Of a stretch of DNA of 64,000 nt, positions 17,565-25,907 are shown piece by piece. The notes below the pieces were generated by a model. The model made no database searches. It saw nothing but the letters and a program-made list of their open reading frames with translations, and was not told the DNA's origin. How positions within the stretch are numbered: position 1 is the first letter of the stretch; each line of letters starts with the position of its first letter. This stretch comes from Caldithrix abyssi DSM 13497 (GTDB taxonomy: Bacteria; Calditrichota; Calditrichia; Calditrichales; Calditrichaceae). The DNA is taken from NCBI RefSeq assembly GCF_001886815.1, contig NZ_CP018099.1, positions 2,354,501-2,418,500 of the forward strand. Reading direction: 5' to 3'. The translations under genes and the position numbers were made by a program.

Positions 17565-19823
17565 ATGCAAATATATGGGAAAATTTTTAGCGAACCAATA
17601 TTAAAACGTATTAATGCGATCATTGCCCGGCAGCCGCAGATATCTCGTAGGAAATTATCACGAGAGGTATGCGAACTGATGGACTGGAAATCTCCCAATG
17701 GGAAATTCCAGGAGATGAGCTGCCGTAAAGCCTTATTAGAGCTGGATCGGCGCGGTTTAATCAAATTACCAGAACGAAAAAAAAGCTATGCTTTTGAAAA
17801 AAAGAAAAAGCGTAAGCTTGATGTTCCAATCGCCTCCATTGAAGGCCATTTATCGGTTTTAGGCGAAATTGTAATCGAGCCGATCAAAAGCCGCTACAGC
17901 AAGGATTCGCGCGCATGGTTTCAGTTAATAGAGAATTTCCATTACCTTAAAAGCGCAAAACTTTGTGGCGCTCAGATTCGCTATATTGTAAAAAGCGAGA
18001 AGTATGGCTATATTGGCGCTTTAGGCTTTAGTTCAGCGACTTATAAATTACGAGCCAGGGATGCCTATATTGGCTGGAGCGAAAAGGCGCGAAGGGAGAA
18101 TATCCAGTATGTGATCAGTAATGATCGTTTTTTGATCGTACCTACGGTTAAGGTCAAGAATCTGGCTTCATTTCTGTTGAGTAAAGCCTTGCAGCGTATT
18201 GGAACCGATTGGGAGAGTCGTTATGGTTATCGCCCGGTTTTGGTGGAAAGTTATGTGGATTCTAGTGTTTTCAAAGGCATCGGTTACCTGGCTTCCAACT
18301 GGCTTTATGTAGGAAATACCAGCGGTCGTCGTGACGGTATCGCCAAAAAGGTATTTCTTTATCCATTGCAAAGGAACTGGCGAAAGATTTTGTGTCAGGA
18401 GAGTGCGGACGGTTTAGGCCAAGGACGATTAATCAAAGACTCATCGAATTGGGCGGAGCGGGAATTTGGCAGCATTCGCTTATATGACAATCGTCTCAAA
18501 CAGCGTTTGTACGCCATAGCGGATGACTTTTACAACAAGCCGCAGGCCAACATTCCGGAGGCCTGTGGTGGTAAGGCGCGCACGATGGGCGCCTATCGAT
18601 TTTTTCAAAACGAGAAGGTAACCATGGATATTATTTTAGATGCACATACCGAGGCGACGATAGATCGCATAAAAGAACACAAGGTGGTTTTAGCGCCTCA
18701 GGACACGACCATTTTAGACTACAGCACGCATCCCATGACCAAAGACTTGGGGCCGACAAGCCATATAGATCACCAGAGCATTGGCTTGATTTTACATGAT
18801 ACATTGGCCTTTAGTGAGGATGGCACGCCGTTAGGCGTATTGGATGCCCAGGTATGGGCTCGTGATCCGAAGGATCGAGGCAAGACGCGTCGTCGGAAGG
18901 AATTACCCATTGAGCAAAAAGAGAGTATGAAATGGTTACGTAGTTATCGCCGGGTCAACGAGATCGCTAAGTTATGTCCGGAGACGCTTATCGTAAGCGT
19001 GGGCGATCGAGAGGCGGATATCTACGAATTATTTCATGAGGCTCAAAGGAAAGATAGCAAGGCAGGACTTTTGGTACGCGTGGGCAAGCGCCGCAATCGC
19101 AAAGTGGCCGGAATTGATCTGTGGGATTACATGTCCAGTCAAGAAGAGCGCGGTCAATTTCAAATTCATGTTCCTCGTAGGGGCAATATCAGGGCTCGTG
19201 AGGCCAAGATGTCCTTGCGTTATTCGTCGATAGACTTAGAACCGCCGAAACGATTTTCGTCCTCTAAGCCCATTAAGGTGTGGGCTGTTTATATCCGAGA
19301 GGTCGATCCGCCAGCTGATATTAAGAGTCCAATAGAGTGGATGTTATTGACCACGGTGTCGGTAGAGAATTTTACTGATGCCTATCAACGAGTGCAGTGG
19401 TACACTCGTCGTTGGGGTATCGAGATATATCATCGAACGCTCAAGAGCGGCTGCCGCATAAAAGATCGTCAATTAGGCAGTGCGGATCGTTTAGAGACGG
19501 CCTTAGCCGTGGATATGGTTGTAGCCTGGCGCATTTATCATATGACCATGTTAGGTCGTGAAATACCGGATTCGCCGGCGAGCGTATTTTTCAAAGAAGA
19601 GGAATGGAAAGCGTTGTATTGCTATGTGCATAAGACGCCCATAGCGCCGGAGGAGCCGATGAGTTTACGAGAAGCCATCCGTATGGTAGGTCAGATCGGA
19701 GGCCATTTAGGCAGAAAGAGTGATGGCGAGCCTGGCACAGTAACGCTCTGGCGAGGAATACAGCGATTGGATACGGCAACCGAGATGTATATTATTTTTA
19801 CTTCAAGCCGAGACGGCCCATAA
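17565..19823 (+). CDS. DruA-domain / Tn5-family (IS4) transposase
   Basis: A 752-aa protein with two parts. Residues about 85-265 match the DUF4338 family, the family of the Druantia defence protein DruA (FHYLKSAKLCGAQIRY, GFSSATYKL, NDRFLIVP). From about 295 onward it is a Tn5-type transposase: the DNA-binding region WAEREFGSIRLYDNR and MGAYRFFQNE, then the DDE catalytic triad Asp380 (PQDTTILDY), Asp481 (VGDREADIY) and Glu620 (YTRRWGIEIYHRTLKSG). These align residue for residue with the Tn5 motifs EDTTSLSY, CDREADIH and YTHRWRIEEFH. The catalytic residues are all intact, so the element should be active. It lies alone in the insertion sequence. Confidence 0.95.
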   Translation: MQIYGKIFSEPILKRINAIIARQPQISRRKLSREVCELMDWKSPNGKFQEMSCRKALLELDRRGLIKLPERKKSYAFEKKKKRKLDVPIASIEGHLSVLGEIVIEPIKSRYSKDSRAWFQLIENFHYLKSAKLCGAQIRYIVKSEKYGYIGALGFSSATYKLRARDAYIGWSEKARRENIQYVISNDRFLIVPTVKVKNLASFLLSKALQRIGTDWESRYGYRPVLVESYVDSSVFKGIGYLASNWLYVGNTSGRRDGIAKKVFLYPLQRNWRKILCQESADGLGQGRLIKDSSNWAEREFGSIRLYDNRLKQRLYAIADDFYNKPQANIPEACGGKARTMGAYRFFQNEKVTMDIILDAHTEATIDRIKEHKVVLAPQDTTILDYSTHPMTKDLGPTSHIDHQSIGLILHDTLAFSEDGTPLGVLDAQVWARDPKDRGKTRRRKELPIEQKESMKWLRSYRRVNEIAKLCPETLIVSVGDREADIYELFHEAQRKDSKAGLLVRVGKRRNRKVAGIDLWDYMSSQEERGQFQIHVPRRGNIRAREAKMSLRYSSIDLEPPKRFSSSKPIKVWAVYIREVDPPADIKSPIEWMLLTTVSVENFTDAYQRVQWYTRRWGIEIYHRTLKSGCRIKDRQLGSADRLETALAVDMVVAWRIYHMTMLGREIPDSPASVFFKEEEWKALYCYVHKTPIAPEEPMSLREAIRMVGQIGGHLGRKSDGEPGTVTLWRGIQRLDTATEMYIIFTSSRDGP

Positions 19824-19853
19824 CCCACGGTGCTATGTGTGGGTAAAGGTCAG

Positions 19854-19862
19854 GGTTAGAGG
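19854..19862. repeat. Target site duplication, right copy (IS copy 1)
   Basis: GGTTAGAGG, identical to 17504-17512, immediately after the right inverted repeat. Confidence 0.92.
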
Positions 19863-19875
19863 GGAGGGGTATTGC

Positions 19876-21759
19876 TCACACATTCTTTTTGCCGAAATCT
19901 TTGTCCAGTGGAATGAACGGTAAAATCAGAAAACCGGGGATGGTGGCGATCATCACCCAGATGAAAAAGTTATGATAACCGATCAGCTCCTGAATCCAGC
20001 CGGAGAACATGCCCGGTATCATCATGCCCAGGGCCATAAAACCGGTGGTGATGGCAAAATGGGCTGTTTTATGCCGACCCTGCGAGGCGTAAATCATGTA
20101 CAGCATGTAGGCCGTAAAGCCAAAGCCGTAGCCAAACTGTTCAATGGCCACGCAAACGTTGATGATAAAAAGGCTATCTGGCTGGGCGGCGGAAAGATAG
20201 ATGTACACCGCATCGGGTAAATTGATGGCAATTGCCATGGGCCACAGCCAGAATTTTAACCCGTGTCTGGCGGCTAAAAATCCGCCCAACAAACCGCCAA
20301 GAGTCAAAGCCAGAATGCCCACCGTACCATAAACAAAACCCACCTGGCCCGTGGTCAGAGCCAGCCCTCCGGCTTCCTGAGCGTCTAACAGAAAGGGAGA
20401 GGCCAACTTCACCAGCTGCGATTCGCCAAGCCGGTAAAGCAGCAAAAAGGCGATGATTAAACCGATGCGTTCTTTTTTGAAAAATTCAACGAACGTGGCG
20501 ATAAATTCGCGTAAAATATTAGCCAGCCCCTCGGTTGCTCCGGGTTGATCGCTGGCCGGAAAAGGTAAAATCATTTTATGGTAGATGAAAAAGGCAATAA
20601 AGAGCGCAGCCATTAACAAAAAGGTGAGCGACCAGGCCAGAGGAATGTTGCCGGCTGTTGCCGTAAACGTGGCCATGGAGCGGTGTTTTAATTTGGGGTC
20701 TAACTGGATTACCGCAATGGCTGGTTTGTTCCAGTTTTGTTCATTAAAGATCAGGCGGCTGCCATAAGCGCTGCCTTCCAGCAGAAAAATACTCTTATCG
20801 CCCGCAGTACGGCCGAAATTGATCACCACCTCCTGATCCGCTTCCGGCTTATTCGAAAGGTAAAAATAAATCAAACCAATATTGCCGGTCAGGTCGCTTT
20901 CGAGGCTCGGATCGGCGTGGTGGCCAAAATTTTCTTTGATCCAGTTGCCCAGCGGTTCAGAGACGTGATTGGTCCACCACGATTTTTCGCTTTTACTTTT
21001 ATGCACAAAACGCTGGTCGGGAACGGCAAAGCCGTGTTCAACATTCCATTGGCGTACAAAACTTAGAATGGAATCCGCTTTTTCTTTTTTTAGAGGAGTG
21101 GTCGGAACGATTAAAGTGTCTTCAGGGAAGTGCACAATGCGTAACTCTCCCTGCAGCGGCTCAATGGTCAGGCAATCCGGATTGACCATTTCAACCGTAG
21201 ATTGACCGGGCTCGGCCAGCACGTTCAATTGAACGCTTTGCAGGCCGGTATTGCTCTCCAGATAACCGGCAAAGATAATCAAAAGTCCCTGTCCGGTAAT
21301 CATGGCAAACCGATAAAAGGTGCTTCTGACGCCCACAAACCAGGCCTGCTGGCGCTGCGTCAAGCCCAGCATGTAAAAACCGTCGGCGGCAATATCATGA
21401 GTTGCCGAGCTAAAAGCCAGCAGCCAGAAAAAGATCAGTGTAAATTTAAAAAAGTTGGGCAGGGGAATGGTCAGGCCAACGCCTGCCAGCCCGGCGCCAA
21501 TCAATAACTGCATGGCCAGAATCCAGAAGCGCTTGGTCTTAATCAAATCGACAATGGGGCTCCACAGCGGTTTAATCACCCAGGGTAGATAAAGCCAGCT
21601 GGTGTACAGCGCAATATCCGTATTGGAAACGCCAAGCCGCTTGTACATGATAACCGAAACCATCATCACAACAATGTAAGGAATCCCTTCGGCAAAGTAG
21701 ATGGAAGGCACCCACAACCAGGGATTGCGCGACTCTTTTTTAGATGAATTAGAAGCCAT
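19876..21759 (-). CDS. AmpG-like MFS permease with large extracytoplasmic insert
   Basis: A 627-aa membrane protein of the major facilitator superfamily. The first helices (IYFAEGIPYIVVMMVSVIMY and LPWVIKPLWSPIVDL) and ATHDIAADGFYMLGL are typical of the AmpG/PAT muropeptide and acetyl-CoA transporter branch. AmpG imports anhydro-muropeptides. An unusual feature is an insert of about 190 residues between the first and second halves, rich in charged residues and probably periplasmic. The ATG at 21759 is chosen because it follows the upstream stop by two bases and has AAGGA in front. A start at 21861 would overlap the SpoIID-like gene by 100 bases. Last gene of the minus-strand peptidoglycan operon. 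Confidence 0.75.
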   Translation of the reverse strand: MASNSSKKESRNPWLWVPSIYFAEGIPYIVVMMVSVIMYKRLGVSNTDIALYTSWLYLPWVIKPLWSPIVDLIKTKRFWILAMQLLIGAGLAGVGLTIPLPNFFKFTLIFFWLLAFSSATHDIAADGFYMLGLTQRQQAWFVGVRSTFYRFAMITGQGLLIIFAGYLESNTGLQSVQLNVLAEPGQSTVEMVNPDCLTIEPLQGELRIVHFPEDTLIVPTTPLKKEKADSILSFVRQWNVEHGFAVPDQRFVHKSKSEKSWWTNHVSEPLGNWIKENFGHHADPSLESDLTGNIGLIYFYLSNKPEADQEVVINFGRTAGDKSIFLLEGSAYGSRLIFNEQNWNKPAIAVIQLDPKLKHRSMATFTATAGNIPLAWSLTFLLMAALFIAFFIYHKMILPFPASDQPGATEGLANILREFIATFVEFFKKERIGLIIAFLLLYRLGESQLVKLASPFLLDAQEAGGLALTTGQVGFVYGTVGILALTLGGLLGGFLAARHGLKFWLWPMAIAINLPDAVYIYLSAAQPDSLFIINVCVAIEQFGYGFGFTAYMLYMIYASQGRHKTAHFAITTGFMALGMMIPGMFSGWIQELIGYHNFFIWVMIATIPGFLILPFIPLDKDFGKKNV

Positions 21760-21761
21760 TC

Positions 21762-23111
21762 CTAATAAATCCTTTTTAACTGACTGCCAGGGTAATAATG
21801 CATTACGATTTCTTGAGAAGTATGTCCGGTTAAAGACATGCCCAGGGCGCCGATCTGACACAGGCCAACGCCGTGGCCCCAGCCTGCGCCGCGATATTTA
21901 AAAGTTTGGGGAACGCCGTCTGCGTTCGCGTTTTGCGCTTCTATGATGATGGCCGAACTGTAGAGAAAAGAAGGATGCAGGCCAAGCCGGACATCATATT
22001 CTTTTTGCAGAATAAATTCTCTTTCCTGCCCGTTAGAATCCAGATACTTTACGCCTAACTTACCGATCCTGCCGGAACCGCCGCGTTTAATAGCGGTCAT
22101 TGATTTGACCGCGCTGGCATTTAAGGCAAAATGGCGATTCAAATTGTTAACCAGCGTCTTTTGATCGATGGTAACCTCCCAGCGAAAGTAGTGGCCGGAT
22201 TCGTCAACCTTGCCCAGGTAATTGTGCAAACTGTCTTCCGGCACCACATGCGGCGAACAAAAGGTTTTAGGCGTACTGTTCAGCCATTTGCGGAAATTAT
22301 CTTCGTTGGAAAGCGGTTTTTGCCATTCCGCCGGTTCTTCTTCGGCGTCGGCTTTAACTTTAAAGTAGGGAAGGGGATCGCCTCCCCAGATGGTTTCAAA
22401 ACTTTCCATCACTCCGCCGCAGCTTTTGGAATAACGCGCATCGCAGATTTGATCCTGAAATAGCAGCACCTGTCCGCGCGTATTTTCTGTGGCCATAATG
22501 GATTGTTCGCTCAAAAAGGTTGTGCCCTGATAGCGTTGACAGCAATCGTCATTGCAAACATCCATTCCTAGATGACGATGCTTTTGCTCCACATTGGCCA
22601 GCAGCCAGGAGCGCGCGGCAATGGTTTGTGCCTCCAGCAAGGCAATGGGACACTTTGGGCCCATCTCCGAAGTGGCCACACACATCAGATATTTTTCCAT
22701 GGGCAGTTCATTTATCACGATCAGGTTGTTCTCTTGAAAGCGCAGAATGATGGCATCGGGCAGAATGACATTAATGTATTTTTTCCAGTGGAACCCCCGT
22801 CCGGCCACCACATTTTTTAAGGTTAGTCCCTGGCCGGGTTTTAAAGAATCCGATTTAAAAACGGGATAGATGCGTATTTCATTGGGCGCCAGGTAGTCCT
22901 GATCATTTATTTTGAAAAGAATGCCATTGCTTTGAAGTTTAAAAAATAGTTCGCTTTTGGGCCCCAGTAAAAAGTTTTTGCCAGAGAATTCAACCTGATA
23001 ATCTTCATCTTCCGGCGTGGTTACCGCCAGGGAAGTATAATTATCTTCCGGCAAAACAATGCCCACATTAATCGTTGGTTCTTTGTCTGGAATAACGCCT
23101 TTTTGCAACAT
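21762..23111 (-). CDS. SpoIID/LytB-domain protein
   Basis: A 449-aa protein with the SpoIID domain in its second half: LPMEKYLMCVATSEMG, AQTIAARSWLLA, YQGTTFLSEQS, ARYSKSCGGVMES and the terminal GAGWGHGVGLCQIGALGMS. SpoIID proteins are lytic transglycosylases acting on denuded peptidoglycan, and LytB enhances amidases. No signal peptide is visible, which is odd for a wall enzyme; a start further upstream is not available because of the next gene. Its position between an amino-sugar kinase and an AmpG-like permease supports a role in peptidoglycan turnover. Confidence 0.85.
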   Translation of the reverse strand: MLQKGVIPDKEPTINVGIVLPEDNYTSLAVTTPEDEDYQVEFSGKNFLLGPKSELFFKLQSNGILFKINDQDYLAPNEIRIYPVFKSDSLKPGQGLTLKNVVAGRGFHWKKYINVILPDAIILRFQENNLIVINELPMEKYLMCVATSEMGPKCPIALLEAQTIAARSWLLANVEQKHRHLGMDVCNDDCCQRYQGTTFLSEQSIMATENTRGQVLLFQDQICDARYSKSCGGVMESFETIWGGDPLPYFKVKADAEEEPAEWQKPLSNEDNFRKWLNSTPKTFCSPHVVPEDSLHNYLGKVDESGHYFRWEVTIDQKTLVNNLNRHFALNASAVKSMTAIKRGGSGRIGKLGVKYLDSNGQEREFILQKEYDVRLGLHPSFLYSSAIIIEAQNANADGVPQTFKYRGAGWGHGVGLCQIGALGMSLTGHTSQEIVMHYYPGSQLKRIY

Positions 23112-23121
23112 AAAAAGATCC

Positions 23122-24312
23122 TTATTTTTGGAACATTAAATATGCGTCAATACCAGCGCCCAGGGCCGGCGCTTCGCGCAGCCTGGAAACACTCAGGATT
23201 TTTCCCGGATCGGCGTAATGGTTTTTGGCCCTGTCATCCAGAAAGGGAGACTGCTGAATCAACATGTTAAGTCGTTCTTCCAGCGGCGCTTTTAATATCA
23301 CCTTGCCGGCCTCTGATTGGATTAATTCTCCGAGCCGCTGGCCGAGAATAACACGTTCCAGCAAGGCTCCCAGGTAGGGATGTTTTTCGCTCAGGGGCGG
23401 CCGGTTGGGATTGACAAAGCCAAAAAGGTTTTTCCAGCCGGCGTAGAGCGTTACGATCCGTTCATAAAGCAAATCAGCCAGATTTTTAACAATCAACTCA
23501 AAGGTTTTTAAAGCATGGCTTTCATTTTTTAAAGCCAGCTCAGCAATTTGCAAGGGATAAACGCCCTGTTCGTTCAGTTCGGCCACTGATTTGCCGCTCA
23601 TCTCGGCGTACAGCCTTTGCATGCCGCCCACCGAGGCAAACTGTTCAAGCGATCGGCCGTCAGCGGTTTTTAATTCCCACGTTTTGGCCATCCAGGATTT
23701 GGTTTGGTCAAAAGGAACGAGTTGATCTTTTAATTTCAAAGCGTCTGCCACGCCGGTGCCGCCGCCCAGATAGTAAGCGTTGGTCACACTTTTAAATTGT
23801 CCTTCGCTGGAATAGTTTTCACCGATTCCGCAGTAATCCGCGTCGCTGCCGATCCGCTGCAAAGGCTTAACATATTCAATGCCGGAGAGCTTCAAGCGCT
23901 TTTCGAGCATGTTAGCGTAATCAGGAATGCGCGGGCCATTGGCCACCACCTCAATACCGCGCAGGTCGGCGGTTTTAAGGCCTGGCATTCCAAGGCCAAA
24001 CAGAACCTTGTTTTGGCCGGATTGGCGGGCAATATCTTCAATGACCAGCGCGCAGGCTTCCACATAAACCGCGCCCTGCTGTTCTTCCTCCGGCGTAATC
24101 CGTATTTTACCGGCATCGCGTTCTTTTAACTGGTCGGTAACGGGAACCGGTTTGAAATCGGGTAAAAATCCGGGCAATTCTGAATAAGAGCGGGTCGCGT
24201 TCCAGCGCCCCATGGTAAATTCCTTTTTTTGCGGATCGACCTGTACGTCCCGGGCGCTGACCTTGGTCGCGCCGCCGTCGATGCCAATTAGAATAAAATC
24301 CCTTTGATCCAA
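23122..24312 (-). CDS. BadF/BadG-type ASKHA kinase, probable amino-sugar (GlcNAc/MurNAc) kinase
   Basis: A 396-aa protein beginning with the phosphate-1 loop of the actin/hexokinase/Hsp70 fold (GIDGGATKVSARDV) and with GGGTGVADAL in the middle. The family includes N-acetylglucosamine kinase and the clostridial MurNAc/GlcNAc kinase MurK, as well as activators of benzoyl-CoA reductases. No cysteine cluster of the activator type is seen. With a NamZ-like muramidase three genes upstream and an AmpG-like permease downstream, phosphorylation of MurNAc or GlcNAc released from the wall is the most economical reading. ROK kinases are the alternative. The starting ATG has GGAAAGGATG spaced just upstream. 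Confidence 0.65.
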   Translation of the reverse strand: MDQRDFILIGIDGGATKVSARDVQVDPQKKEFTMGRWNATRSYSELPGFLPDFKPVPVTDQLKERDAGKIRITPEEEQQGAVYVEACALVIEDIARQSGQNKVLFGLGMPGLKTADLRGIEVVANGPRIPDYANMLEKRLKLSGIEYVKPLQRIGSDADYCGIGENYSSEGQFKSVTNAYYLGGGTGVADALKLKDQLVPFDQTKSWMAKTWELKTADGRSLEQFASVGGMQRLYAEMSGKSVAELNEQGVYPLQIAELALKNESHALKTFELIVKNLADLLYERIVTLYAGWKNLFGFVNPNRPPLSEKHPYLGALLERVILGQRLGELIQSEAGKVILKAPLEERLNMLIQQSPFLDDRAKNHYADPGKILSVSRLREAPALGAGIDAYLMFQK

Positions 24313-24329
24313 TTTACATCCTTTCCTGC

Positions 24330-25892
24330 TTAGTTGCTGGCGGCGTTCAGTTTTTGGCGACGTTTAATGGCTTCGGCGCGCATAAAATCTTTGGCTTCGT
24401 CGTTGCGATCGATGGTAATTTGATCGATGTTGTGATCGGTTCCGCCGGAGTGACGAACCACCTCGTAAATGGCTTCCCACACGCGGCCGATGCGGTGGCG
24501 TTCGCTGACCTGCAGCACCATGTGGTAGTCTTCGCCGTAGTTGCGGGCAAAGGGTTCTTCATTCATGCTAAAACCGATCTCCCGAATTAACGGGATGGGT
24601 AAAGATCGCGGAGCGCCTGCGCCGTTAATGCGCAGCAGGTTGTTGCGACCGTTCTCTTCGGTCCATTCATCGTGTGTAACCACCGGCAAATCTTCCATTC
24701 TAAAATATCGGCCGTCGTCTTCCAGTTGCCATACTTCGTAAGACCCGATCACCATGCCAATTTTAGGATCGCTGTCGTAAACGGCCAATATCTTTTCCAC
24801 GGCATCCGGTTTTAAACGATCGTCGGAATCCAGTTGCACGTAGTACTGGCCGCGAGCGATTCTGGCGCCCATATTCAGGCAAAAACCAATATTATTGATA
24901 TCGTAAACCAACAGGCGAACTTCAGGTTTATCGGGATCGTACTTGTCGCCGCCAGATTGGTAACGTTTAACTTCTTCTACTGTCGGATCATCCGGCCCAC
25001 CGTTAACCACTACAATAACTTCCACTTCTTTTACGGTCTGGGCCTGCACGCTTTCGATGGCGCTTCCGATGAATTGAGGACGATTATTAACCGGAATGAT
25101 CACCGAAGCTTTTAAAGTGGCGTCTTTCGCCGGTTCAGGGCGTTCGGTGTAAAAAGCGCCGGGCGCCAGGTAGGCGTTAATGCGCTTCAGGTGTTCCGTA
25201 ATCACCTTTTCCGCCTCTAACTGGCTTTCTTTACTGGCCAGTAAATAGTCGAATACGTTGTGTTTTTTTCCTCTGGAAACAACGCGGTAGAGCGAACCAT
25301 TGTAACGATTGGCAATATGCACCAGTTCGTACTTTTCCGAAAGTCGCAGGCGAAGATCGTAAAGCGTATTGAATTTTAATTGAGGATCGGCTTTCCCGAT
25401 TTGCTGCAGGGCCTCTTTGACAAAGAAAAAGACGCGTCCGTAATCCTGATTGTCGCGCACCCGGCCAATATGGTGTTTTAAAAGATGCAATTCCGTAACA
25501 CGTCCGTCTTCTTCCAGCTCGTAATCGCTGTAGATCATACCTGCATTTTTATGATGAACTACCGATTCCAATAGCAAATCGATGGCCGCTTGTTTAAGGC
25601 GAATTTCGCTTTGCTGGTTATTGATGTAAAGGATGTACCTGCCCTGCGCCCTGTCGATGGCCGCGTTTAATTGCTCTCCCTGTGTCTGAGATTCGCTGAC
25701 TTCAACCAGATTAAACAGCAGGTTGTTTTGGTTACCCGATGTCATTTCATTTTGATCCAGGGCCTGCGGCTTACTGGTGATTAACAATATTTCAATGTCA
25801 TGATTGGTCTGCGAAAAAATGCTTTCAAGCGTGGGCAATAAACGTTGTGGTTCTTCCTGATGTAAAACAACCGATACATCGATTTTTTTCAT
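24330..25892 (-). CDS. Family 2 glycosyltransferase with two tandem GT-A domains
   Basis: A 520-aa protein with two GT2-like domains. The first (residues 4-200: DVSVVLHQEEPQRLLPTLES) has Asn-Asn-Gln-Gln at 91-94 where a metal-binding DXD is expected, so it is probably inactive. The second (262-480) starts with ASVIIPVNNRPQFIGSAIE and keeps DSDD at 355-358 and NINNIGFCLNMGARIA-like nucleotide contacts. No membrane helix is visible. Such duplicated GT2 proteins often build polysaccharides. In this operon it could act on cell-wall or envelope glycans, but donor and acceptor are unknown. Confidence 0.85.
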   Translation of the reverse strand: MKKIDVSVVLHQEEPQRLLPTLESIFSQTNHDIEILLITSKPQALDQNEMTSGNQNNLLFNLVEVSESQTQGEQLNAAIDRAQGRYILYINNQQSEIRLKQAAIDLLLESVVHHKNAGMIYSDYELEEDGRVTELHLLKHHIGRVRDNQDYGRVFFFVKEALQQIGKADPQLKFNTLYDLRLRLSEKYELVHIANRYNGSLYRVVSRGKKHNVFDYLLASKESQLEAEKVITEHLKRINAYLAPGAFYTERPEPAKDATLKASVIIPVNNRPQFIGSAIESVQAQTVKEVEVIVVVNGGPDDPTVEEVKRYQSGGDKYDPDKPEVRLLVYDINNIGFCLNMGARIARGQYYVQLDSDDRLKPDAVEKILAVYDSDPKIGMVIGSYEVWQLEDDGRYFRMEDLPVVTHDEWTEENGRNNLLRINGAGAPRSLPIPLIREIGFSMNEEPFARNYGEDYHMVLQVSERHRIGRVWEAIYEVVRHSGGTDHNIDQITIDRNDEAKDFMRAEAIKRRQKLNAASN

Positions 25893-25907
25893 GAAGCGCT
25901 CCTGAAT

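Larger units (their letters stand above)
17513..19853 (+). mobile_element. Tn5/IS4-type insertion sequence, copy 1 (2341 bp)
   Basis: A complete element. It is bounded by imperfect terminal inverted repeats, left CTGGACCTGGCACACACTTG and right (read inward) CTGACCTTTACCCACACATA, both beginning CTG. A perfect 9-bp duplication GGTTAGAGG lies on each side. It carries one transposase gene of 752 codons. A second copy of identical length, 2341 bp, lies inverted at 60357-62697. It landed between the AmpG-like gene and its terminator. Comparison of the two copies shows a synonymous difference (base 19757 here) and three differences in the right end. Confidence 0.95.

Noticed and set aside
19591-19779. 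Short reverse frame inside the transposase, also present in copy 2
   Set aside because: It is antisense to the conserved C-terminal region of the transposase and is repeated only because the insertion sequence is repeated.
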